Assembly: GCA_033030425.1 (NCBI GenBank) | Contig: JAUFSD010000025.1 | Location: 682,001 to 746,000, forward strand | DNA from: Verpa conica | Lineage: Eukaryota; Ascomycota; Pezizomycetes; Pezizales; Morchellaceae | Direction of reading: 5' to 3' | Length of the DNA stretch: 64,000 bases | Notes under the pieces: generated by a model | Databases searched by the model: none | What the model saw: only the letters and a program-made list of their open reading frames with translations | Told to the model about the DNA's origin: nothing | Translations under genes and position numbers: made by a program | In this document: positions 53,401 through 64,000 of the stretch, in pieces | How positions within the stretch are numbered: the stretch's first letter is position 1 | How the letters are laid out: each line of letters opens with the position of its first letter

Positions 53401-56400
53401 TTTGCTATCTGTATATTCCGGGGAAACTGACCTCTGTTTCGGCAGTGTAGTTAGTGGACGGACAATTTCTGTTGAGGGTGTTGAAGATATCATTGCTCCG
53501 TGCTTCAATACGGTGCCCCTACGTGTGCAGCTAACACCTAGCGCAACTAACATAACCATCATGGATGCCATACAACGTATTAATGCAGATATATTGCCAT
53601 ACCAGCTAACACCATTACGGAGAATCATGAATGCAATGCGAACTGAAGGCCATAGTCTATTTGATACGCTATTCATCTTACAACATGCTCACCAATCGTC
53701 ATTCACAGATCTCTGGGAGGAAGTCGAGGACCGTGGGGAGATGGATGTAAGTCAATATACAAATCTCGTAGCCTGGAAGTACAGTGTGTCTGATGGCATA
53801 TGCAGTTCTCCGTCGTTGTCGAGCTTGTACCTAGTCGCAATAAAAACAGCCTAGACATCGTACTTCATTTCCGCCGGTGTGTAGCCGTGATCTCTGTCTG
53901 GTATAAATGAGGACTAACGTATAGTTAGGGATTTCATTCTCGAGGAGCATGCCGATATGCTGCTAGGGCAACTAAATGAAGCGATTATCTCTTCCCTTGA
54001 ACATCCACTCGAACTTGCGGTAGACTTCAGTACCTTCGATCCTGCTCTCTTGTCAACTGCCAATATCAAACCGCTCATTCTGGAAAGTGATGGGTACGAT
54101 CTACTTCACTCAGACTTCGAACGCCATGCGCATGAGAACCCATCACACAGTGCACTCGAGTTCCTTGACACTGACGGGAAGATCTCAACTTGGACATTTG
54201 AAACACTCAACCAGGCCGCAAACCAGGTCGCACACTACCTGATTTCGTTGGGTTTGAAGCAAGATGATGCAGTACCACTGTGCCTAGAGAAATCTCCTAT
54301 TTTTTATATTTGTGTCCTTGGAGTGCTGAAGGCCGGATGTGCTTTCACGCCGATCGATCCTACATTACCGTCGCAGCGAAAGCTTTTTATGTTACAGGAG
54401 CTGGGAGCAAAGATTGTGTTTGTTACTGATGCTACGGCTAATGACCTGGACCTGCCTATAGGGGTAAAGAAGGTCAATATTGAGTATACTGGACTTCTGG
54501 CCTCTCAGCCTATTACAAATCCTCATATTCCCGATCTGTCACCTCAATGTCTGGCATACCGACTCTACACCTCAGGTAAGATATCTCCAATGGTTATACA
54601 GATCAACCTGCTTAATAGATTATAGGTTCTACTGGACAGCCTAAGGCAGTCTCTTTGGAAATAAAGAGTGCCGTTCAAACTTTCCGAGCCTCCAAGACCT
54701 TAATCCCATGGAAGGTGGATTCAAGACTACTACAATTTGCTGCAACTACATTTGATATGTGTTACTATGACTGTTTTATGGCATGGAGTTACGGGTTCAC
54801 ACTCTGCTCAGCTGCAAAGAAACACCTCCTCGGCGATCTCGAGGGAACTATTAAAACTCTTAACGCAACTTTACTAGATTTGACACCAACTGTAGCCTCT
54901 ACCCTCATTGCAGAGAATCTGCCTACTATTGAAACACTATATTGTATTGGAGAGGCAATGCCCCAAAAGCTAGTCAATGATTGGGACGGCCGCTGCCTCA
55001 ACTCTTATGGTCCTACTGGTAATAGCTAAATCGAGACACTTGTTCAACTATGAATAATGCTAACCAGGATCACAGAGGCTGCAATGTGTTGTACAATCAC
55101 GGCCACAAGCAAGAAAATCAAATCTTCAAATATTGGCAAGCCATTCCCTACAGCAAGTTTCATCATCCTTTCACGTGATGGCGAGTACATTGTTCCCACA
55201 TTCGGAAGTGGGGAGCTCTGCATCGGAGGCCCTCAGGTAGCGCGTGAATACCACAACAATACAAAACTTACGATGAGTCGGTTCATTCAAATTAATCATG
55301 ATACAGTATACAGGACTGGAGATATTGTCCGGATGTTGGGGGATGGTACTTTCGAGTTTATTGGGCGTGCAGATGACCAAGTGAAGATCCGCGGGCTTCG
55401 TGTTGAGTTGGACGAGATTAGTTCGGTATTACGGGGTGGTCACTCATATATCAAAGATACTACAACAATCGTGGTTAGGCATAATGAGAATGCGAAAGAG
55501 CAGCTGGTGTCATTCCTGGCGACTGAAGGCCGAAAACATCACGGGACACCTGCTAGAGTTCTAGGAGTTAGCTCGAAAACGGAGGAAATTCAGAGTGCTT
55601 CAAGGGAGGCGGCGCGTGTAAAGCTCCCACGGTATATGGTCCCGGCTGTTATCTTGGTCATTGATCATATCCCCCTCTCGGCTGCTGGTAAAGTAGATAA
55701 AAAATCATTAGGTGCCTTGTTTAAAGTGCAGGATATTCAGTCATTTGGGGCTTCAAATTTTGAGGATGAGGATGAGAGTATGTGGACGGAGGAAGAAAGA
55801 AAGATCAGAGATGTGTTTTCCCAGATATCTCGAGTTCCTGTGGGGCAAATTTCTCGTGCTTCTACAATTTACGAGATCGGCCTGGATAGTATCAGTGCTG
55901 CGCAAGTTGCTATGCAGCTGAAGCGCGCTGGTTTACAAATTTCCGTTCTAGATATACTTGAGGTGAGAAGTCATGAGCCTCGGTAAGCAGAAGTATTACT
56001 AATAGTTTGTAGCGACCTTCCATTAACCAGCTATCCATACTACTAACGCCAGGTACCAGCACCGTACCTAATAGTCAGATTTCTGATGACCTCTTATCAG
56101 GGTTCAGCGACCAGTTCCTAGAGCCAGTTTCGAGTGAGACAGGTATTGCTAAGGAGAACATTGACGGAGTATTCCCTTGCACACCAGCCCAGGAAGGCAT
56201 GCTATCACAGTTCCTCCGATCAAAAGGCAGTCTATATTTCAACCACGTGGTCTTTGGACTTCCTCAAAACATCGACTTTTTCCGACTACAGAAATCTTGG
56301 GATGCAGTCTTCAGCTCGCATGATATGCTACGGGCTGGTTTCGCTGAAGTTGATGATGCTCGGCATTCATTTGCTACCATTGTTCATCGTCAAGGCTCGG

Positions 56401-59400
56401 TCACATTACCATGGTTCACAGTTGACAGCTGGGTGGATAGCGACAAAGAAATTACTACACAAAAGCAACTCAATACCTCTCGTGCATTCGAAAGGCTTTA
56501 CTTGCCACCATGGAGTGTCACTGTGTTCAAGAAAAAATACGGGTCCTGTTTACTGTTCTCAGCACACCATGCTTTGTACGATGCACAGTCCTTGAGCCTT
56601 GTTCTTGATGATGTTTTCTCTGAGTACTCCGGATGCCATATCTCCCCCCGTCCGCAATTCTCTGCCGTACTTACCACTATTATGAAACATACCCTAGATT
56701 CAAAAGTACTAGAAGATGATAAATCATTCTGGATTAAGCAACTTCAAGGGACAAGTATCTCACGTTTCCCAAATTTGTGTCCTGTTAGGGTCAAAAGCAC
56801 TGCTAGCCATGTTTCCTCGATTGAAACAAATTGGACTCTATCGGAACTTGAAAGTGGTTGCCGAAAATTGGGAATTTCGATGAATGCTGTGGGACAAGCC
56901 GCTTGGGCAAAGGTTCTCTCGGCATATATGGGCGACAATGCTGTGACTATGGGGATTGGTATGAAATTCTCTCCTTCATAAAAAAAAAACGGATTCTGAC
57001 ATTAATTGAATAGTTCTTTCGGGAAGATCTGGAGTTTCAGGTGCTGAAGATGTAGCTTTCCCGTGTATCGCAACTGTCCCATCTCTATGTCTACTCACCG
57101 GTACGAATCTGGAACTTGCATTGGCTTTACAGCAGAGTAATGCGCAAATGCTCAAACACCAACATACACCCCTTCGGACTATTCAAAGCTGGTTTGACCA
57201 CCCGCAGGAATCCTTCTTCGACTCAATATTTGTATATCAGAAGACAAGATCTAGTAGGAAAAATTTATCATCCCTTTTAGAAGTGATAGAGGAAGATTCT
57301 TTTGTTGATGTATGACCTTTTTCTGCCATCTCAAAGAGATTTAAACTGACACGAAGCATAGTATACAATATCCTTGGAGATTGAGCCTACAGATATGGAT
57401 TCTCTTCTTGTTCGCGTCACCTGCCGAGAAAATGTTGTGCCTAAGGAGCAAATACAGCTACTTCTCTCCCAGTTCGAGGCTGCATTAATAGACATCCTAC
57501 AAAACCCAAATAGCTCTAGCACAGAATTCTCGAACTTTCCTCCGGCATTGTTATCTTGTACACCAGCTAAAGTAGACGAGATCCCTACCGATATAAATCT
57601 ATTACACAAATTTGTTGAGAAATACCGTCACCTGACCCCAGACAAAGTCGCTTTTGAGTTTGCTACATCTATCCAGGAGGGCTGTGCAATCAAAGAGACA
57701 TGGACCTACACCCAACTAGACGAAGAGGGCAACAGAATCGCAAATTATTTGCTGCAACTAGGGGTCAAAACAGGAGAAATCGTTGGCATCTGCTTTGAGA
57801 AATGCCCTGAGGCTTCTTTTGCCATCCTTGGAATTCTGAAAGCTGGCTGCGCATTCCTTGCGTTGGACTACAATGCACCTATTGACCGAAAGGCATTCAT
57901 CATCGAGGACTCAGGCGCAAAATGCCTGCTAACAATGGACAAATTTGCAATTGAGCTGAGAAGCAAGCTAAAAGTACACGTTGTGGCTCTAGAGAGTGAT
58001 ACTGAGGTCAAATTATCATCATCAGATACCCCTGTTGTTCTAGATCTCACCCCAGAGGACCTATGCTATTGTCTTTATACATCTGGCACTACCGGGACAC
58101 CGAAAGGATGCGAACTCACGCACGAAAACGCAATTCAAGCAATGCTTGCTTTCCAGCGCCTATTCGGTGGTCATTGGGATGCAGAATCTCGTTTTCTTCA
58201 ATTTGCCTCTTTCCATTTTGATGTCAGCGTGCTTGAACAATATTGGAGTTGGAGTGTGGGAGTTTGCGTTACATCAGCACCTAGAGATGTGATTTTCCAA
58301 GATTTGGCACTCACAATTAACGAGCTCCAGATTACTCACTTAGACCTAACACCCAGTCTTGCGGCGCTGCTTCGACCAGAAGATGTTCCTTCGCTATGTA
58401 GAGGTGTGTTTATCACAGGAGGCGAACAACTTAAACAAGAAATTCTCGACACTTGGGGCGCAACGGGAGTGATATATAATGGGTAAGGATCCTAGATCAA
58501 TTTAACAAAACTCATGCTAATAGTATCCTAAGATATGGGCCTACGGAAGTCACAATTGGATGTACAATGTACCCTAGGGTCCCAGCGAATGGGAAACCAT
58601 CCAATATTGGTCCCCAGTTTGATAATGTTGGTTCTTTTGTTTTTGCACCTGGTACAAATCGACCTGTTCTTAGAGGAGCTATTGGAGAGTTATGTGTTTC
58701 TGGGAAATTGGTTGGCCGTGGATATCTCAATCGACCAGCTCTCACGGAAGAGAGATTCCCATACTTGAATGAATTTGATACAAAGTATACACAGTACTCA
58801 CCCTAGTCTAAATATTTTTACTAATAGCATTAGGATATACCGGACTGGTGACCTTGTGCGCATCCTATATGACGGCACCTTTGATTTTACAGGGCGAGCC
58901 GATGATCAAGTTAAGCTGCGTGGTCAACGCCTTGAAATTGGGGAAATTAACGAGACGTTGAAACAAGCCGACCCACGAGTCAAGGCAGTGGCTACACTAG
59001 TCCTAAGACATCCAAAACAGCAGAAGGACCAACTCGTCTCCTTCATTGTTCTGGGTACAAGCGATACTTCCAATGTATCGGAACCAGTAGTCCTTGATAA
59101 CCCTGGGAAATATCAGATCATCCCGATATTGGCAGATGGCTGTAGAAGAAAGCTGCCTGTATACATGGTTCCAACTCATTTCTTACCCATTTCGAAAATC
59201 CCATTATCAGTAAACAACAAAGTTGATAACAAAAAACTCACTGCAATCTACCACGAGACATCCCTCGCACTTCTCCAGCAGATTTCAAGGCGGGAAGAAG
59301 TTCATGAAGAAAACTGGACCGATGCGGAAAAACGAATACAGAAGGTGCTGGCCGACATGACTGGCCTTCAAGCCTCTGAGATCAAGCGTTCATCAACGGT

Positions 59401-62400
59401 GTTTGAGCTTGGGTTGGATTCAGTTTCTGTTGTAGGATTGGCACGTAGATTGAAGAAGGATGGTTTTTTTGCCTCTTCTGTCTCTCTTGTGATGCAGTGT
59501 AAGTTTTTGAATGTTTTTATCGCAGTCATAATTCTAATACAAGGGACTAGATCCGAGCATAAAACAATTGGCGGTCAAGTTGAGCAATGGGGATAATAAC
59601 AGCTCACAAGAACTTGCAAGAATGGAATCGATCAACCAAAAACTAGCTGCGTTCGCGAACAAAGGTACCTTTGAAGTCTGCGAACGGCTTGAGCTCGAGA
59701 TGGATCAGATTGAAGCTATTGTTCCCTGTACTGCCCTCCAGGAAGGAATGATTCTTCGTTTCATCGATTCCGAAAAACCTCTATACTACAATTCCTTTTC
59801 ACTCTCACTCGACAAATCTATTAACGTTAACCTGCTTCACAATGCGTGGGATATGGTTGTAAAATCCACAAGTATCCTACGAACTTCATTCTGCGAGACT
59901 TCAGATGGCTATGCTCAAGTCGTACTTAAAGACTCCCCAATCCAGTGGCACGAGATACATGTTGAGGATGACGAAGTCCAAAGCGTGATTTCTGCCGAGA
60001 TGATGAAGCATACAAATATTAACAAGGATTTACATCAGACACCACTATACTTGCTACTCCTACGGACCCCATCGAGAACCATTACCGTGGTCAACATTTT
60101 CCATGCCCTCTATGATGGCAACAGCTTACCTCTCATCCTCCAGGATGTTCAGAACGCTTATCGTAACCAATTAAAATCAAGATCCCACCAGTTCTTTGAA
60201 ATTGCCGGGCACATTCTATCAGTCGATATGGATAGCGCACGAAAATTCTGGAAGGCCAATCTTGCGGAAGTCAAAATATCTACGTTCCCACAGCTCTCTC
60301 ACCTAACAACACATAATGATCACTTAACGCAACTTAAACCAAAGATAGCTATTGGAGATGTCGAAAATTTCTGTAGGCAACTAGGTTGTACCCCCCAAGC
60401 TGTATTCCAATCGGCTTGGGCAAGCGTTCTGTCACCGTATCTTGGACCACAGTTTGCTTTTGGAGTCGTCGTATCTGGGCGTTCATTACCAATGGACAGC
60501 GTTGAAGACATAATTGGACCAATGTTCAACACAATTCCATGTTTCCTAGACACGGTAAATGCCTATTCTTGGGAGAAATTAGTCCAGCAAGCGCATCTTT
60601 TCAACTCCGAGTCTATCCCTTACCACCATACCCCGCTTCGTCTCATTAACAAGTTGATGCGTGTTTCCTCAGAAAAACCATTGTTTGATACCTTGTTTGT
60701 TTACCAAAAGGTTTTCGGTGATAGAGAGGCTACTGGGACCCCCATTTGGGAGATAATCGATAGTTCAACAATTGCAGATGTAAGCTACACCTAGTCTATA
60801 CCAGTAAAAAATACTAACAAAGTTTAGTACCCGCTCGCGCTTGAGATTGAGGAGAGCTTCCATGACGGTTTGACTTTCTCGATTGTTGCAAAGGGCTCAG
60901 TCTTGGCAAACAACCAATCGCTGGAGCTGCTCCATAGCCTCGAGAGACAGATTCATGACATCCTCCAAAATCCCCACAAGAAACCTTCCTTGGAGAAGGG
61001 ACATGATCCCGAGAAAATTGCATCTACAGTATCTGCAAATGAAACATACACAAATGGAGGAAACAGTGGGTTCCAATGGGGACCAGAAGCAAACGTTCTT
61101 CGTTCAACAATTGCGAAACTTGCTGATGTTGGGGAATCAGAAGTTGACGAGGACTCTTCTATATTTGAGCTGGGGCTTGATAGTATTGAAGCCATAAAAC
61201 TCTCATCAAGACTGCGCTCAAATGGAATCAGACTTTCAGTCAGTACACTTATGAGAAACCCAACAATTCGAAAGCTACAAAGCGTTCTCGCTCAATCCTC
61301 GACCAACAACAAAACTCTCCCAAAAGGAAATCGAATTACTGAGTTCGAGCAACATATTCGCCAAGACCTCAAAGGACAGAATCATAGCCTAAACTTAGAC
61401 CAGATCGAGGCGATATACCCCACCACACCCCTCCAGGAAGGCATGATAGCTGAGACACTTGCGTCTAACTATAGTCTTTACTTCAACCACGATGTGATGG
61501 AACTTTCTAGTGAAGTTGACCTGCGGCTTTTGAAGGTTGCATGGGAATTAGTTTTCCAAAAGAGCGAGATACTCAGGACCAGTTTCTTCCATGTCGCCGA
61601 AATTACGAATGATTTACCATATACATTTGGCCAGGCAGTTCACAAGCGACCACAGCTTAACTGGAACGAGGTCCTCCTGCCATCGGAAGAAAACACAATG
61701 AGGGCAATCAAGGATGTCATGCAGCAAGCTTCGGAAAATGTCAACATGCTCCAGGAGCCTCCATTACGGATTACTATTTTACAGACTCCGAGAAATAGAT
61801 ATCTAATTCTTTCAATATCCCATGCACTGTATGATGGGTGGTCATTGGGCCTCTTGCATGAAGATATACAAAATGCGTACTACGGTGTACTTCCATCAAG
61901 ACCTTCCTGCCGCCTCCTACTAGAGGAAATCTTCAATACAGACCTAAAGGATTCACAGAAATTCTGGAAACAGATGCTTACAGGTGCATCTCCGTCAACA
62001 TTCAAAGTCCTAGCTGATGAAGCAGCCCCCGCTACTACACACAGGTTTGAGATCCAATCCTCACTCACGTTCTTGAGGATTCAGACCTTCTGTAAAAAGA
62101 TCGGAGTAACTGTTCAGTCGCTCGGGCAGACGTGCTGGGCACTTCTCTTAGCTCATTACCTAGGAGATACAGACATCCTCTTTGGCACCGTTCTTTCTGG
62201 AAGAGACTTTGATTCGGCAGATAAAATCGCTTTCCCGGCAATGAATACAGTTCCTGTTCGCGCTATTGTTCATGGAGACTATAAGGATATGCTTCAGTAT
62301 ATGCAAGATAACTCTGCAAGGGTCCTCAAATACCAACATACACCTCTGCGCCAAATACAAAAGTTGATAGAGGGCCAGGGCCAGCGTCTTTTTGATACTC

Positions 62401-64000
62401 TGTTTATTTACCAGCGTGGCCGTGAACCTAGCAAGAGTGACAAGAATACTTTATGGCATTCAATAGAGGGAGCTTCAGATGTTGAGGTGAATCCACTCAT
62501 ACCATATAATGATGCTAATGATACTAATGAACCTAGTATAATGTATGCATTGAAATGGAGCATAGTGGGGAAAACCTTGTCTGGAGGAACGCCTGTAAAT
62601 CCACTACGCTGACAGCAACCGATTCCGAAAACGTTCTTCATATACTTGATTCACTTCTGACCCATATTGTCAACAACACAAGTCATCCATGCATGACATA
62701 CCGCGCTGAAGGGATATCATTTGGTAACATCCCAATGCAGATCCGCCGGCCAACTAGTATCGCAAATCTAAATGGTCTACGAATCGACCTTGATCAAACG
62801 GCTACGTTAATCCAAGAAGGCCAAAAAAACATCGAGGACTCAGCAGCAATAATAGCGAAAGAGCATGGAAGAAATCTGTTGGTTGTTTTTTTTACCGGAT
62901 ATAATAGTTATGGAGAACCAATAGCAGAGGACCACAGCTTTGTCCAAACCATAGCAACATTCGCCCGACAAGCATTCCCACATTGGTCAATACCATCATT
63001 CATAATCCCTATCAGCAAAATGCCTTACAAGAACAGCAAAATCGATCGGGTGGAGCTAGAGTCATATTTCCATTCAATCCAACCTGATAAACGCGATAGA
63101 TTTGCTATACATGAACAGATCAATGAATGGTCACCCCTGGAACTTGCCTTCAGGCGTATTCTATCAGGCGTTTCTGGATTGCCAGAGGTTGAAATCGAAC
63201 GTAATCAGACTATCTTCCATCTTGGCCTGGACTCAATAAGTGCTATCGGTTTCTCCTCGGCACTCCGAAAAGAGTCCATTTCCCTGAGTGTCGCCGAGAT
63301 TCTTCGCGCAGCTACCATTGAGCGTATGGCTATGATAACAAATACGGCTAACGATGAAACTCTTAAAGTACCTGTGGATACGGAAAATACCTTGAAAAGG
63401 GCACTGAAAGATATCGATACTCAATTAATTCTCGGTGGAATTCCCGAGGATAGTATAGAAAGTATAGCACCTGGAACATCTGGCCAAGTTTACATGCTGT
63501 CCGCATGGAAAAACTCGAATTACACATTATTCATGCCAACATTTACTTTCAAATGCCAAAAGATTGAGCAGTCTCGCGTCTTGTCAGCCTGGGAATCTCT
63601 CGTACGCCAAGAATCAATCCTCCGTACAACCTTCCTAACGACTGAAAGTGAGGATACGCCCTTGGTCCAAGTAACCCTTAGAAATCCGCCAACCCAGTAC
63701 AAATGGTACCAATCCTCAACAGCAAGCAACGCTGCCTTCGTCAATTTCCTCGCATCGCAAGAACAGCAAAAGCCTGTCAGTTTAAAGCACCCTCCCGTTC
63801 GTCTTACAATCCTCACTACGCCAGTAGAAACAATCATTTTCCTCACAATCCACCATGCACTATACGACGGAGTCAGCCTTCCACTCCTACTTGCAAAATT
63901 CCAAGGCTTTCTCGAGGACGATGCAGAACGCCTTCCAACTCCAGACCCAGATGTTCCACGCTTTTTGGACTTTGTGGCATTTGCGCATTTCCAAGATGCC
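46876..64000 (+). CDS. Ferrichrome-type siderophore nonribosomal peptide synthetase (NPS2/SidC lineage), 3' end beyond window
   Basis: Eighteen exons were traced in frame from ATG 46876 to the window edge (about 5,413 residues so far). Introns lie at 47173-47225, 50271-50347, 51201-51240, 51496-51542, 51731-51787, 53747-53805, 53879-53924, 54576-54625, 55019-55075, 55963-56012, 56959-57013, 57310-57361, 58483-58532, 58785-58827, 59499-59550, 60780-60827 and 62487-62536. Domain order is A-T-C four times, then T-C, then T-C (the last C cut by the edge), with no loading C domain. This layout is characteristic of fungal synthetases for intracellular ferrichromes such as ferricrocin, where the iterated last T-C units complete a cyclic hexapeptide of glycine/serine and N5-acyl-N5-hydroxyornithine. 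All six carrier domains keep the DS serine. Many introns sit at equivalent places near domain borders. No disabling change is visible. The exact product cannot be read by eye. Confidence 0.94.
50441..53925 (+). other. NRPS module 2 (A2-T2-C2)
   Basis: A2 spans about 50,560-52,270 over four exons: FTSGSTGVPKG, GYGPSET, YRTGD and the A10 lysine in GTGKADKK. T2 has LGLDSIS with serine near 52,442. C2 spans about 52,660-53,900 with HHSLYDG near 53,052. Its C-terminal border contains an intron at a place matched in the later modules. Confidence 0.85.
53926..57361 (+). other. NRPS module 3 (A3-T3-C3)
   Basis: A3 spans about 54,080-55,710. Its phosphate-binding loop is TSGSTGQPKAV, with Ala in place of the usual Gly after PK. 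It also has YGPTEAA, YRTGD and the A10 lysine in AAGKVDKK. T3 has IGLDSIS with serine near 55,889. C3 (about 56,150-57,500) has the active-site motif HHALYDA, with Ala in place of the final Gly, near 56,566. Confidence 0.83.
57362..60827 (+). other. NRPS module 4 (A4-T4-C4)
   Basis: A4 spans about 57,600-59,240: YTSGTTGTPKG, YGPTEV, YRTGD, and an A10 region reading NNKVDNK with the lysine kept. T4 has LGLDSVS. C4 (about 59,690-60,830) has FHALYDG near 60,100: the first of the two motif histidines is Phe, the second, catalytic one is kept. Confidence 0.83.
60828..62640 (+). other. NRPS T5-C5 unit
   Basis: The unit has no adenylation domain. T5 has LGLDSIE near 61,170-61,190. C5 (about 61,400-62,640) has SHALYDG near 61,823, with the first motif histidine replaced by Ser and the second kept. 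The exon junction at 62,486/62,537 restores frame where a stop would otherwise end the protein at 62,610. Confidence 0.83.
62641..64000 (+). other. NRPS T6-C6 unit with degenerate A-domain remnant (partial)
   Basis: Before T6, about 62,700-63,090 encodes a stretch with A-domain subdomain features (an aromatic-WSIPSFIIPISKMP run, then NSKIDRVELESYF resembling the A10 region) but no ATP-binding core. T6 has LGLDSISA near 63,230. C6 starts at about 63,450 and has HHALYDG near 63,852; it runs off the window. Confidence 0.78.

Noticed and set aside
62540..62640. Apparent frameshift and stop in the NRPS after C5 (stop at 62,610)
   Set aside because: An intron at 62,487-62,536, at the same relative place as introns ending other C domains, restores a continuous frame with good sequence (YNVCIEMEHSGENLVW).

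Overview
This window is nuclear DNA of a filamentous ascomycete (Pezizomycotina). Genes carry many short introns (about 45-110 bases, GT-AG, often with a CTAAC/CTGAC-like branch site). A lone 5S rRNA gene and an intron-containing tRNA lie between protein genes. Gene-rich blocks alternate with AT-rich gene-free islands that hold small inverted-repeat elements whose copies differ mainly by transitions, as expected after RIP-like mutation. I cannot place the species; an early-diverging class such as Pezizomycetes is possible, but that is only an impression.

Layout. 1-1.9 kb: 3' part of a fungal transcription factor (+). 4.9-6.4 kb: LaeA-like methyltransferase (+). 8.76 kb: 5S rRNA. 9.4-9.9 kb: ERG28 (-). 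10.2 kb: tRNA-Arg(CCG) (-). 10.3-15 kb: AT-rich island with small DNA elements. 15.0-16.6 kb: secreted GH53 endo-galactanase (+), convergent with galactose-1-phosphate uridylyltransferase (17.2-18.5 kb, -). 22.1-25.2 kb: one 13-exon gene that joins a fungal rhodopsin-like (SAT4) membrane domain to a FucP-type sugar transporter (+). 25.2-32.1 kb: AT-rich island with a 608-bp inverted-repeat element, then GATA-box-bearing DNA. 32.1-34.0 kb: L-ornithine N5-monooxygenase (+). 34.3-34.8 kb: RNase P/MRP subunit Pop8 (-), divergent from PRMT1 (35.2-36.8 kb, +). 37.3-37.9 kb: EXPERA/TMEM97-like protein (-). 40.5-44.5 kb: full-length ABCB exporter (-), divergent from a very large NRPS (46.9 kb to the window edge, +).

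How they work together. The ornithine monooxygenase, the NRPS (A-T-C x4, then T-C and T-C, cut by the window edge) and the ABC transporter form an intracellular (ferrichrome/ferricrocin-type) siderophore cluster. The 2.3-kb divergent promoter between ABC gene and NRPS holds four perfect ATCWGATAA iron-regulatory GATA boxes, and more lie 1.7-2.7 kb upstream of the monooxygenase. Two housekeeping genes, pop8 and PRMT1, plus the TMEM97-like gene sit inside the cluster. A second theme is galactose: a secreted galactanase, the Leloir enzyme GalT and a sugar-transporter fusion lie within 10 kb. Gene models were spliced by eye; every intron phase quoted was checked for frame continuity, but none is confirmed by transcripts.
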